Below, in pieces: positions 35,601-50,600 of a DNA stretch of 64,000 nucleotides (its first letter is position 1; each line of letters begins with the position of its first letter). The position numbers were made by a program, and so were the translations under genes. Origin of the DNA: Clavelina lepadiformis (Eukaryota; Chordata; Ascidiacea; Aplousobranchia; Clavelinidae); NCBI RefSeq assembly GCF_947623445.1, contig NC_135244.1, forward strand, positions 5,952,001 to 6,016,000, written 5' to 3'. The notes under the pieces are model-generated. The model was not told the origin of the DNA and did not search any database. It saw only the letters and a list, made by a program, of their open reading frames with translations.

Positions 35601-38600
35601 CTGCTTGCCCCATGCATTGCAGGGGTCATGGTACCTGCCGTAATGGCATTTGCATGTGAGTTGTAAAATTGTGATGAAACACTTTTGTTGACAAAGTTAC
35701 ATTAAAAAGTACTTGCTAAGGCTCAAGAAAAAGCAATACAAAGTTTGTAGCGTATCTCAAAAACAGTAAAACCTCAATCTGTGATCGTTCCAAAAATTCC
35801 CAAGCCTATATTGCATAAGCCTGTTTACGATACAGTATATCGTACTTACTACAACAAACGTTAGAACAAAGTCTTGCCTAAATAACGGTTACTTTCCATT
35901 CGTCAGGTGTGAACCGGGACACTACGGCGAAACCTGCATGCCTGAAAACAATCTTCCGGTTGGTGTTGACGACACGCTGGATTCCGCCGAGACACTATGG
36001 GAGTCCGGCTGGCGCGTTATTGGCGGTCACGTGGTTGGGCCGTCCGAAGAGGCAACGGGAACCGGATGTGGTCCTATGACATCATCAAACTACTTGCATT
36101 TTGATAAGGTGACCAGCAGGGAATCGCCGAAGAAATGATATGTTTAACTTCTAGAAATCCTTAATGTTCTAAATAAAAATCACTTTCATGCTTCCCATGC
36201 AGTCAGGAGTACGTAAGCTGGAATCGCCCAACCTTGACCTGACTGAAGGAGGTCAAATTCAGTTTTACATCCAAATAGGAGGAGGAGCTTGCAAAGCATC
36301 TCATACGAGAGGAAACGGCAAGTTCTTTGTACTTTACAGTATTTTGTATGAAAAATCATTAGTCCCGTCCAACCAAACGTCTTACAGTAGGTCATAGCCT
36401 ACGCACAGCACATTCTTGTATAAATGAAAGCGTTTTATGGTCCCAGGTGTTTTACTGCAGTACGCATTAGACGGGGGCACGGTCTGGATTTTGCTACAAG
36501 AATTTTATTACAGTGATTATCCAAATCCGACCTATATACACTTGGGTATACCAAATGAGGCTCGCTCAAGCCACACCAAGCTTCGCTGGTGGCAACCGGA
36601 AAACGAAGTAAAAAACGATTCATGATCTTTCATCCAAGTTGTTTAAATTTTGTAAAGAAAATGAACACTTGGGCATAACTTGTAGACGTTGCTTGCATGT
36701 ATACATTTTTAACTGTTGAAATATCTGCAAACAGTTGATTACGTTGTCCCATTTTAGGGTCGAAATGAAGATCGGTGGTCTATTGATGACGTCATCATTG
36801 GACAACCAATCTTGAATGACCAACCAGATGTCGAGGCGGTGGCTCTACCACGCTCTGTGGGTCTGGTGATAAGGGAGCAGCAGAGTCAAGTTGGCAAGGT
36901 AAAAGTAATTTGGGCTTTTGTCATCCACGTATATAGCATTATATCTATACATTCGATCTCAAGATTATAATTGCAGCTGCCTATATACTGCTCTGAGGCT
37001 GGTGAAAGCTTCGTGTATAGGCAGTATCAGTAACTTTTTCAAATAATTTTTGTTAATACTAGTCTACTTTAAACTACCATGAGTTTGTTTTGAATAGTTT
37101 AAAAGTAGACTGCTTCTTATTCGATGTAATATTTGCGCTATAACGCGGTATTATCGTTGCAGGATTTTGCTTTTATTACGTTTTCGAACCGCGGGGAGGT
37201 TCAAGAGTTTTGTTCGCCATTGTTGGGATCTTACGTTTTTAACAAATTGAACGGGGACAGATTCGTCATCACCGATGATATGATTTTGGATGATGGAGAC
37301 ACCATACAGTTCCAGGTACTGTTTAGCTGATAGTTCGAGCTACTTTTAGCATTTTAATAGGTTTATTTTTAAAACTGGTCAAATAAACATTTGTAGGAAA
37401 TAATCCTACTGTTTTTGGTAAGATAAACAATTAAAGTTTAAAGTAAATGGTTCCTGTTTACTGTATTTATGTCTGTGTTGCTTGTGCAATACTTAAACGG
37501 AAATTAGGGAATCTAATTCCCTGTCGAGCTTCGTTAACCCTATCTACACTAGGTGTGGCTTCTCCTGCACACAGTCACAGCAAAACGTGGCGTACAGTTG
37601 CATTGTTTGCTGTAGAAACTTGAAATTTGGTGACTTTTCCTAAAAAATGTTCAGCTATCTGTCCATGTTTGTTTTATAAAGTTGGATTTTGTAATTTTTG
37701 AGATATTGTCATAGTTTCATGATTTTGCTCTCTCTCCGCATTGAAGCGTATCGTTTTCGTTTACTCATTTACGCACCACTAACTCGACTAACTATTCTCT
37801 TGTGTTCTCCCGGTCAGCTGGTTTTCTGCACAGTGCGGCGTAACAAGAAAAACTTCTAGAAATGTATTACTTGTAGAAATACTTAATTTATACTTAATTT
37901 ACACTAAATACACTTTCTTTAATTTTACAATTATGATGTTTACAGGAAGCCAGATGTTTTTGCTACTAACCTGTAAAAATCCAATCAGTTTACGACGTAA
38001 AATTTTCGAGTAATTAACGATTGAAAATTTGTGTGCAGTGTCGGCCGCACCTAGTTAAAAAAGTAATGTCGCGAGCCCGGTTTGTTGATCAGCAGGATTA
38101 TATTAACAACTTAACTATAAATCAAGAGGTCTAAAAACTCAGACTAGATGTTCAAACAGAATAACAAACAAAATAGTTTGTAAAGTGTCGTCACATTTAT
38201 TACACATGCTATATTGTTTATGGTACGGAGTGTTAAGCATCACGTATCACGGATTATATCGTATTTTCGACCACATTATTTGGCTGAATTCGAATGATAT
38301 TTTCTGTGAAAAGTCATAAAAACACGTCAACATTCCGCAAATATCTTCAGATCAACATTGGCTGCTCTCAGTCTTTCTCCTACAAGTCACCGGTGACGTT
38401 GCAGTACAGCCACGACGGCGGCTACTCATGGGACTATGTACGACACGCTTGCTATCCGCGTGGTCGGGCGTTGACCCGTGACGTCACGATACATACATCA
38501 CAGGACGTGAGGTCACATAAGTGTACCGGTACGGGAAGGGAACTTCACGAAGCGAGTCGATATCACAAAGGAGATTATGACGTGTGGAGGACTGTGATAA

Positions 38601-41600
38601 TTCCTGTCCCAGCCCATGTTGCCTCAGAGTGAGACGCGATTTACATTTTTGATGATATGTCGACTAAAAACGTCTTTAATATCTACTGTATTGTCGTAAA
38701 ATCTCGCTTATTTTTTGAATTGGTATTTTTACCTGAGGTTAAGCGCAATGCGTTAAGGATTAAATCTTTGTAGTTTTACTTTGAAATTTTTAACATTGTT
38801 GTTTCCGCCCTTCATGGATTTTATTTCTCAGTCCTGTACGCTTTCGATGGTTTCAACACGTCCCGAAAGGTGACAACGAAGATGCACCGGCAGAATGGGC
38901 GATCGCCAACCTTTATATTGGCCCCAGTTGCCCAGATTTTTGTTCTGGTCACGGCATATGCAAATTTTCATCTTTATCATACGAGCTTCAACGATGCATC
39001 TGCGACGACGGATACTACGGTTAGTTTCCAGAAAATACATAAAACGTCGTCTTTACAGGCAATACAGTAATAGCGTTTTCTTTTTTTGTTCTTACTGTAT
39101 TGTGTTTCCTCAACTACTTGTGTTTGTGAGTATCTCCTTGTCTTCGCAGAAAATGACGTTGGATCTTGTTCACCAATTAAGCCAAATCCTCCAGGATTCT
39201 GGGATCGATTTGATGAGCTAGAATCTTGGTGGAAGAGGCCTCTTGGTGGCGGAATAGGGACAGGATGTGGCTCGCTGGGTGAAGGGGATTCCCTGTACTT
39301 TGGCAACATCGGGACAAGAAGAACTCAAACCGTTGGCCTAGATACCTCAAATGTGAGGTAAAAGAAGTTTTCATTAGGTTTAATCAAGTTTACATCTTGA
39401 AGGCTGCTGTTTGAGTCGAGTGCTGAACGTGAAAATGTTTATTGCCAACAAACTCAGGCCAGATTAAAGTATTAATGGGTTTCAGCGCAAAAGCTCTGAG
39501 ATAAAGTTAACCGAGTACAAAAGACTTAAAGAAATTATCCTTCAAGTCGTTTTTACAAAATTCCACATCTTTCATCAGAATGATCCAGTTTTACTTGAGA
39601 ATCGGAAGTTCTACAAATGATTCCGAAAGTTGTTCAACAGCTAGGGGCAGAGATGAGAACGTTATTTTCCAGTATTCCCGTAATAATGGAGTAACCTGGG
39701 TTTTAATAAAGGTATGAGCCTCATTTCCAAGGTGGACACGATGGGTATTAGACCAAGTGAGCAGTAGTCAATCTGTTATTAGCAACAGCTGGATCAGTAA
39801 TTTGGTTTTCAGCCATAGTTAGCTATAGTCGTGATTGCAGGTTTATAGGTAATGTTGCGTCACCTGTTGGTAATTTATTTTGCAGGAATTTAACTTTGAA
39901 ACCTTTCAAGATCAGCCCTTTCCCCTGGTCACACTCAATATGCCATATCGTGCGAAAACTTCTTCGACCACGTTCAGATGGTGGCAGCCACTGCAGAAAA
40001 AAAGTGGGTATAGAGCTGATTTCTGGTACCGGGAGCAATACACACTCGCAAACTTATGTTTCAAAAAAGCATTTCGAACTTCTTTAGCTATGTAAATTAT
40101 TTGAAACATGGCTTTGTAGCTGAAAACCAGGGGAACACTAAGCTTTAGCTCAATTAGCTGAATATATTCTATGTAACTATACAGTAAATCAGCCCGATTT
40201 ACACACTCTCGGTCTGTGGGACTGAAGTGAAGTAACTTAGTAACTGTAAAGCAGCAATATTTTTTGAATTTCTTATTTTTGATTTAGACCAAATCAGAGC
40301 TCAGTGGGCTATTGATGACGTCATGATCGGACGAACGGATTTATTGGGCAATGGATTTTATGACGATTTTGAATCGTCCAGTCGAAGGAGGAGAAGGACC
40401 GGACTGGATAGGAGTCAATTATTGTCAGATCATCATTGGTTCATGGCCAAAGGTGGTCATGTGGAAGAGTACGAACAATGTCCGGGCGTTATTTCCTCAC
40501 AATCACGTGGTTACTCTTTAGTTTTCAATGGCGAAGGTATAAACGTTTCACAATTTTTTCTTTGTAACATTGAAAACGTTTTTACCTTTCTAGGTACAAT
40601 TTTTGCAGAAGTCGTTGTTTTATTTTTTTAATTTTCTAAATTCATTTTGAACTTTGAAGGTGGTCAGTTAGTTGTCTGACACAATGCTCTTAGCTTGGAC
40701 TAAAAACGAAACAAAAACTTGCTTTAGTTGCTTGGACTACAATCAAATTTTTATAAAAACGTTGGCATCTTATGTTCTCAATGTTGGTTGGTTGGATAAA
40801 AAGAGGTTCGTGCGATTGAGCAGTCACACCGAGTAATCAATTTTTCTCCATATATAGGTCAAGAGCGTTACACTGAAACCTGGGACTTTTTTCTCCTTTC
40901 TGGATCATTCCTGCAGTTTGATCTGGTCATGGGATGCCAGGGAGATGAAACTGAAAGTGGTGTCATCTTGCTTGAGTACTCCAGCGATTTGGGTCGAAAC
41001 TGGCTTCCAGTTACCTCGCAATGCTTTCCGAGTAATTCTTTTAAAAAGAACACGACTTTAGAAAATGATTATGCCAAATTTACCTAAATGTTTGCGCCGT
41101 TTACGTTTGCCACGTTTGTTACATTTATGTTTACGTTTGCCACGTTTGATTTGGATAATTTGATAAATCATTTGTTTAATTCAGTTGCAGGTATGGACAT
41201 CGGTTGTACCCATACTTTGGGAACGTTTTACTACCGAGACCTAAACCTTGGTTGGACTAGACACACCGTCAAGCTATCAGAGGCGATCAGGTATGCTGGA
41301 ATGATATGATTTTAACTATTTATTTTAACATGGAATCAATAAGTGTTTTCCCTAGCAGTATGAGACGGGGTTATAAATTTTGAGCCACGGTTATGGCGCA
41401 TCTGAGACACACGTTTGGCGCATCTGAAATGTGTATGTTACGCATCTTGCTCACCGCCAAAATCTGAGATAATTATTTCTCAACTTATGGCTGATAGTGA
41501 TCAATGGACCTCGTCTTTTACGCAAGCGATTTAATGATCAATTGTGTTTAGTGGACTTCAGTATTTTCCTTTATAAAGTAGCCTGAACTCCATTGTTCAG

Positions 41601-44600
41601 TGCAATTATGTTTCAATGTGTCCCAGTTTTGTTGTCAATGTTCATTGTATTCCTTTTAATTATCTTGTGTCAACCTCTCGGGAGCAGTGCTGCTTTGTTC
41701 GAGTATCATTTTTGTGGTAGTCGAAAGTTCACGCGGACTAATATTTGTCAACTATACTACTTTAAACCATTTCGTGAATGACAATCTGATCTTGCGATCT
41801 TTGCTCTGTATGTAGCCGATACAGTTCCATATTTGAACTGCTTATTCTCACATAAATACAATTTTGTGTTCTAGATAAAAGTGTGCAAAATTGATTGCCT
41901 TGGTAAAAAGTTAATAACAAATGCGAACCATTAACGTGACGCATTTGATCCACGTGTTTGGCTGAAATTTTTTTGCGCCACGATACACAAGTGACACATT
42001 TGAGCTACCAGCGTGGCTTAATTTTTTTTTGCACCATTGGCCCAAATTCGTGGCCCATAAACTAAAACCGCTGTTGAGCAGTTTTGATCTCGAAACAGGA
42101 AGCCACGCGTAAGATTTCGATGGATCCAGCATTATCACTCCGGTTCACGTTGGGCTATAGACAACATATACATAGGAAACGAATGCGAGTGGATGTGTGG
42201 TGGGTTTGGATATTGTGCCCCTTCTAGCTACGAAGATAATTTCTCTTGTTTGTAAGTAACGATCACGAGTATACCATCATAAAGCTATTATTGCAAAAAA
42301 GTGAACTGTATAAAAGTTGTTTGATTTCAAAATTCAAGGTGCGACCAGGGTTTTAACGCTTCCCGTCACTGCCAGCCGAGTGTAAGTCTTCCGTCGTCAC
42401 TAAAAGATGACTTCAACGATCCGTGGTTTCCGCAAGGTATTTTTAATTCATTTCAAACCGATATCCCAAAGTAGCTGCATTATTTTACAAAATAAGCCAT
42501 CAATATATCAAATACATTTAACTAGGAATTAAAGTAATCTTACTTAACAAGCCTTTAAATGAAGCTTTTAATAAATAAAACTCGTACCATTTATAGTTAA
42601 CATTTCAGACAAGTACAGCCTTGTTATCGGTGGGAGAGTTATATCTTCCGAAGAACTGACGTCGGTTGGTGTGGTCGTTGATCATTATAACTTACAGTTC
42701 TTCCGAAATGGTGTGAGGATGTTGCAGACACGTCCCTTAAACACAACAGACGTTAGATACTTGCAGTTTTATGTGAAATATTCCGGCGAAGGTGATTTGG
42801 AAATTTTCTCTTAATATGATCTAACCAACAACCGTAAAGAAACCTGTGGTTGATGCGTTAGAAAATGGTTTGATAACAAAGAGTTTGAATTTTACCGCCT
42901 TAGTTAGTTTAACTTTTTTAACTGTATACTACTTATCTTTCGCCCTCTTCCTCTTTCTTTCTTTTGTTTTTTTTTCTATCGCGATTGCATCAAATAAAAC
43001 TTTTCCCGTTTTCTCAGAGTTAGGATTTGAGGATCCGAGTAGTATAGTTATCCAAGCAAGCCCCAACAACGGTATAGCTTGGCAAACCCTGAACTTGGTC
43101 AGGGCAAGTTTTAACGAAGACTCACAGCTGATCAACGTTAAATTGCCCAGGAATCTGAGATACGATGCTGTTATTTTCCGCTGGTGGATGGCGGATTTGA
43201 ATTCAGGTATGAACGAGGAAGTTGTTCAAGTACAGTACTTACAAAATACAAACAAATAAGTGGAATTGAAAGTACAAAGTGCTCTTTTTCTTAAAATCCA
43301 AACCAAACTTGTTATAGCTCTTCTATTTTAAGACGTTTTGTTGCACTGTGACGTGTTTGGCTTTCATAAAAATACTTTGCATATATTTTATAGTTTTTAT
43401 TAAGTTTTTCACCTTGTTTGTATGCAGTTGAAAACGAGGCTGTCTGGGCACTGGATAATTTGCTCATAGGAGGACACGTCTCCCAATGCGAGCCTCATGT
43501 CCTTGTGGAAGATTTCTCAGACATAAATCCGTACAACTGGTTCTTTTATCCAGGAGGAACTGTTGGAAAGTACTGCCAGGAAGAAGCTCCAGAAGAAGTC
43601 CTTGCAAGGTATGCTGCTAATCGTATCTCAACCGTCGGTACAGCAACCGCTTGATAATATGAAATGGGGTTAGAAAACGAGCTTTGATCAAATATTAGTT
43701 GGTTATAGCGGTTGGTAATGAAGGTTGGTATAATAACAACAATGATAGTTTGTAGATTGAAAAATTAGGATAAACAAATAGTACCAAACTTAATAAAACT
43801 TCATGCAATAAAACAGGTTAAACTACAGTATAGCCCTATGTATGGTTCATTAAAATCATATAACTTAAGTATTAATTATGATTATTCAAAGATATGTAAA
43901 TATTCGTAAGCATTTTGTACAGGGCGGCTGAACCAATTCCACCCGACGTGGCTCGACTACGACAAAATTTCGTTCTTTCTTTCAACGATCAAGTTGGTCA
44001 GCATGCGGTTATGACACGTGATTTGTGCGTCACTAACGTGAACTACGTCATCCAATTTCAGGTTAAGTATATTAGAGATTTACGTGAAAACGCTTACGTC
44101 TTATTTTCAGTAAACAAGTAAACAATAAGTCCAACAACAACAACGTTTCATTCATGGCTAATATACTGAGCTTTATCAATATTTAGAGAACTTAGGGATC
44201 GTTACTTAAGGTAAAACGTATAAAGTATATGGCCTATGATACAGTAAAATATTTTTTGTTATAAAAATGTTTTGAAACTTAGATATCCATTGGTTGCGAA
44301 GGCGCAGAAGCGTCCGCTGAGAACGCTGTCAAATTTCAATATTCCGTCGACGATGGGGTAACTTGGGATTTAGTTGTGCCCCATTGTCATGGTGGGTCAA
44401 TTGCTGGGGCCGGGTGTAGCGACGAACTGCACCCCCCTTCCATTTACTATCCAGGGTCGTTTGAAGGATGGAAAAGGGTTGTGATTCCTCTTAGGGGGAA
44501 GGATCATATCTGTGCCTCGAATTCGGTACGGTTCCGCTGGTACCAAGGGCACTATACAGCCCCCCTCCGAGATGCGATTCCCTGGGCAATCGATGACGTC

Positions 44601-47600
44601 TACATCGGTCCACAATGTGACCAAATGTGTAATGGGCACGGTGTTTGTGATGACGACGGTGTTACATGTATTTGTGACCAAGGCTATGCAGGAGATACCT
44701 GCTGTGACGTCATCGATGGAACCAATCCAATGTTTTTCAAAGAAACATTTGAAGATGGTAATTGTTTTGCAAAAAGTTACAAAATTTAAAAACCTTTTCA
44801 TTTTGAGTTATTTCTGGTTCAGTTGCTGTCGTTGTAAGTATACCTCCATATATTTTCAGACTTTCAACACTTTTTTCCTTATTGTCAATTTTTATAGAAT
44901 CCTCAATTCACCCATCAGTAGAGGGAAAATGGAGTCACGCATCAGGGGGTAGCATTACCCCGTCAAAATGTGACGATAAGCGGGTTTTTTCACGTCAAAG
45001 TTACACAGTCACCAAACCAGGGCTTCAAATGCTCGCAACAAGGGATTTGGACACGAGAGAAACCCGGTAAGCGTTTCTATAAGTCTCTGAAAAATACTTA
45101 CATCTATTGCATGAAGTTATAGTTTTAGTTCTATATAATGCTGATGTTAAAGGCAGCCATTCAATAACGGGAAATTGGGAATTTGCTTTTGTGGCATACA
45201 GTATATCGATTTTTTCCAGATTTATTCAGTTTTATTTTAATAAAGGAAGCAAATGGGACAACGAGGCTGGTAAGTTACCTCAGCGTGCGACCTATTCATT
45301 GCTAAAATAGCGCTTGTCAGTTTAACTATAGTTACCGAGCTTTTGTTATCGATTGAATTACTCGTAATTACACCAATCCTAGTTTTCGGTGGCCACAAAC
45401 CCATCTACCTACAATATACAACCGACGGAGGCCTCTTCTGGTCATTGTTGGAAACAATGACGTCATCACACATGGGAGAGGTGCTTTGAGATTGGATTAG
45501 TCTCTGATTGATAACAGAATTAGACTAAAAATTGTACAAAATATCTGACCGCATTTAGACACTGTATGTCGCACTTCCAATACCGGAAGGAGCTCGAAGT
45601 AATGCGACCAGATTTCGGTGGTGGGAACCATCTGAAACTGGAACCTTCACGCATCAGTGGGCATTGGATCACGTGATTATAGGACCTGACTTAGATGGTG
45701 TTGAAGATAACTTTAGTAGGTAAGGGAAAACTCCTTCTCATTTCTGTTTTCCATTTTCACTATTTAGTTGGCCATTTATCTACAATAGTACGAAAATTCA
45801 TGGCCTTTGCTGATGATATCTTTGTCATCATATTCAAAGAGCGTTTGTGTCTTTTGCAGTTTTCAGAAAGAAACCTGGCTCGAGCTCTCTTCATCCGAGA
45901 TCACAACGCGGTCCGAGTTCGGATGTTGCGCTCCTGACACACAAGGGTGTCATTTTCTTCACATCGGAGGCGAGGCTTTGAGTTTGCGAGATTGTGGACG
46001 CCGATGGGCGGCGACATCTGGTGTCCGTGTTCCTCCCGGCTCTTATGTTCAATTCAACTTGGTAGCGGACTGTGAGCGCACTACGAGTGAATGTCATCGT
46101 ACGTAGTAAACTTTATTTTGAACGAATGCGATGCTAAGGTGTTTTTTGGCATATACTTATATAGTACTACACCAGCAAGCAAGGAAATGACTTAGGTTAT
46201 TATCCTGTACTTCTCGCCACAAATCCTGATAGGTTGTATTAGTTTGTTGATATCTTTATTCCCGTCTAAACTGCTAACAGAAATACTTCTGGAGTTTTCT
46301 ACTGATCTCGGTCACACTTGGTCCCTAGTAGAACCACCGTGCTACCCCAGCAACCCTCAATGTACCAAGACTCAAGCTGGTTCTGCGTTCGCATCGGATC
46401 AATTCCGTACAGGAAAAAGAGTAATTATACCGTTACCAGGTAATGTGACAATGAGAGCTATCAGTATCAGTCATCTACTCATATATGAGTAAAAGTTTGA
46501 TTTTTTTTGTACAAGTTGTGTGAATTTTCAGTTATTAAATCCAGGATGATAAATCTGTGGTTTGAGTTTGCATGGAATATGAGTTTGGCCACAGTTTGAT
46601 CTGACCCAAAAATATCCAGAAAAAGCAACAATAGAACCTTTCAGTTTTGCTTCCGCAAAGATTCTATACTTGATTGTATCCTATCGCAGAGCGTACTTGG
46701 TCTCCGTCGACGCGATTCCGGTGGTATGTTTCAGAGGGAATTAACCCAATGACGTGGTCGATCGATGACGTTTATATCGGAAGCTCGTGCCCGGCAGCAT
46801 GTAATGGGAGGGGAAGATGTCGAAGGGGAGTCTGCGAGTAAGTCAGTTGTCAATAAATCGCTAAAGATACCGGTGGTCTTAAGATTTTGCAATAATACTT
46901 CTCGATATTTTTGCGCTGGAGAAATTTTGTGAAATGCGGCCAGTCGATTTCACGTTTTTTTTTGCTGTCCAGTTTAAGTTGATGATAGTTAATTCCTTTG
47001 TTTAACTAACTTGCTTTTTAACCTTATGACGCAGTTGTGACGAGGGTTGGACAGACTCTTGGTGCCAGGTGCCAACTTACCAACTTGCCACTGAAATCAG
47101 AGACGTGTTTGAAAACGACAGAATCGAGTTCTACGAAGCGGTAGTTGGAGCAGTCAGGGACGGCGAATGTGGGGATATGGGCTACGGAAACGCTCTTCGC
47201 TTCAACCAAGTATAAGGATTGAATATTGAAAAATATTAAGTATTAAAATTATGTAAAAATGCTAAACGATTTTAAATTTCTTTCACTAAAAATTCTTGTA
47301 CTGCTTATATGTATACTGTATATTGTCTGTGATACGCTTTAAGTGTAGTTAAAACGAGTTCTTATATTTCGCTTGTCTATTTTTTATTTTCAGGATTGTT
47401 CCCGCATATTAATTACAAAACCAATGAACACTGAAAAGACCGACTTCGTTCAGTTTATGTTCCGCTTCGGTTGCGGTGGCTCAAGACCGACCAATCGTGA
47501 TCAAGGTGTCATGCTTGATTACTCTTTCAACGGTGGCATCTCTTGGATTAATTTAATGGAATTATATTACAAAGACTACGACGACGCAAGGTTAAACAAT

Positions 47601-50600
47601 TTCGCTGTGTTACAATATTCGATGCAATCAATATAATGCTACTCAATAATAACTTGATTGACCTTATTTTAGAGTTAAATAAAGTAAATATACGTGTGCT
47701 CTTATAAAAATGCAAAATAGCATCTAAAAAATACGTTTTGAAAACAGTAACTTTCATACTGATGCTTAGGTTTGTGAACGTGCTTTTGCCAGATCTGGCT
47801 AGATCTACCGGAATTCAGTTCCGCTGGTGGCAACCTGCTCATAACGGAAAAGGTCAAAATGACTGGGCGATTGATAACCTTGCTATTGGGGGAAAACAAA
47901 ACAAGTATGTTCATTGTTTAAAGTAAAATACAAAACTATTGAATCTCAGCAGTGCGTTTGTTTTTTGATTTTGCAAGCAGCCACTATTTTTATCTTACAG
48001 TATAGTTAACTTTTAACTTTTGACTGAAAAACTTATTTTAAACCCAACTTTTTAATTTATTTTACATTTCAGTAAGCTTTTGAGCGACTCTTTTCTTTTG
48101 TCCACTAATGAGATACCACCGGATGGATTTTACTGTAAGCATATGACTTTAATTGTTCCATTGCCTCATCGGGTCCCTATACTATATCAAATCAAATTTT
48201 TACGAAATATTTTAAATTTATCGACAATTGTAACTTCAACCTTTTGTACGATGAGATTATTCCGGTGCAGGTATGTATATATATAACCTATATTTATGTG
48301 TTTCCAACTTACCCTGCCCTTGATATACTTAACTTTACCCAGTGACTCAGAATAAGCCTCCTCTATTGCAGTGGACAGAGAAAGCGTGGGCATGTGGCAG
48401 TTCTACGACAACACCGCACCTGGCCGTTTTTGCGGACGTGACAATTTGATAGTGGCAGACGAGCAATCTGGTCTGGAAGTGTCAATACGAACAAAAGATT
48501 TTGTACCGAAAAGCGGATACATTTTGCAGTATACAGTAAACGCAATCATAGACTTTTGCATTTTCTTTGTTTCCTATATCATAAGTCATGCATCTTAAGT
48601 TGATTTTTACGTTTGTCATAGTTTGGTAATAGGTGCTGGGTACTTGAAGACTTTTTTGCATTTTTTCTATAAAAATCTTTGCTGAGCGTCAATGTAGTCT
48701 GCTCAACCTGCTTCTCATTTATCAGATCGTTGTTCTTTGCCAAGACGTGCAAAAATCTCACCAGCCTGTCCATGTTCAGTATTCCACTGATTTTGGTGAT
48801 AGTTGGAGCTACGTTACGCCGCAGTGCGGTATTTCTGATCGCGATTGTTTTGGTCACGAGATGACGCAACCAAGCGTTCATTTCATCAGTCGATATTGGA
48901 GAAGAAAAACAATTTGGCTGTCCGATGAGCTAGTGGGAAGGTATGATTAGGCTACCATTTTTTTAATCGTGCCTGTGAGCTGTGGTAAATTATCTTAAAT
49001 CATTACCTCTATAAGAAAACATGTTGAAGCACCAAGTTCCATATTCTGTAGTAATATGGAATCGCTTACTCCGGTTCTATTGTATAACCAATATTTCTGT
49101 TTCTGCCAATATCCCAGTGAAAAATCTTACAACTTTTTTAATGATTTTGGCACAAGAGCACTTATACTAGACATAAAAATCAAACAGAACAGAACATTAA
49201 ACGTTGTGTCCGCAGACCTGTCAGATTCCGACTTCACCAATTCGAATCCGACGTGGTTTGGGCGCTGGACCATATTTACATTGGCCCGGCTTGCCCTGGC
49301 GCTTGTTCCGGGCACGGAGATTGTGTAGCTGGAGCCACTGAAAACCATTGCATGTGTGACGATGGTTATGCAGGACCTAACTGTTATGTCAATTTCCGTC
49401 AACGGGTAAGTAGAAAAAGACTTTCTAGTCAAACTGTGGTTTGTGCATGAGTGTTTTCAGACTTGTGTAGGCCGGTTCTGATGCGTACCACCTGAAAGGA
49501 AGTTAGCAACGGATTATGTAGCACCTCTTTTGGTAATTTAATTTGTCAATCGCCGACTTGCAGCAATGAAAGAGTTCAATTATCACTTCACGCTTGCTTG
49601 CATACGCTGCCATTTACTAAAAAAACATGCTCTTTGAAAGATGATCCGTCTGATACATTCTTTTTGTTAATCTTAGACTTACGTCAAAGATACCTTTAAC
49701 GGTGGTCCCGTGAACTCACAGTGGAATCTTCTAGAAGCCGAAAAAAACAACAACAGCTGTGGACAGCTTATCGACGGCCTTTCTTTGAAATTTGATGGCG
49801 TTGGACCAAGACAGGCTGAAACCGTAGATTTGGATCTAGAAGACGCTAGGTCAGTCGATTGAAGTTTTTAGCTAAAACAGATTTTTGAATCTTTGAATCT
49901 TTTTTGTTTTGACAAACTATGATACACGAGCACCAACAAATACACGATTTATTCTGCTTTGTAACAAAGGTTTGTCCAATTCCGAGCTGTCATTGGTCAC
50001 GCATCACTGCCAGACACATGTTTGCCAGCGACCAATAGACTGGAAGGACTTCTTGTGCAATATTCCACAGACGGAGGTTGGTTGAATCAAACTGAAAGCA
50101 AACTATGTAAAACTATCCGGGCTACGTCTTTTATACTGAAAAATATTGAGAAATTTCGAAATGACACGTTGTTATAGCTACTTGTAATTTTTATGTTAGG
50201 CATTACCTGGCATATGCTTCACGACCTTGATTACCAGTCTTATCGCAGCCCGAAGCAAGATTACGTTAATTTACCTTTGCACTCAAGAACCAATTCAACG
50301 CGAATAAGATGGTGGCAACCTTTTGTTACTGACCCTGACACAGGTTTGGGAGATTATCTATTATATCATATCTCTCAGGTTCTGGTGAAATTTTCAGAAA
50401 TTGTGTTTATTTCATCAAACTGTTTGTTTGCACCAGTTATAACTTACCGGAAAATCATGATGATTTTTACGACTTTGTAGCGCTTGTTGTTTATTGTGAC
50501 ATGCATATACTGTAGAAGATGCTTCAAATGAAAACGATCGAGTTGTTTTGATCGCCTCTGGGTTTTCTTGTTACTCTAATACGGCAGGAAACTACCTTGT

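Noticed and set aside
44397-44801. 134-codon minus-strand open frame in the RELN region
   Set aside because: Antisense of RELN exon 42, whose plus-strand reading matches reelin repeat 5.
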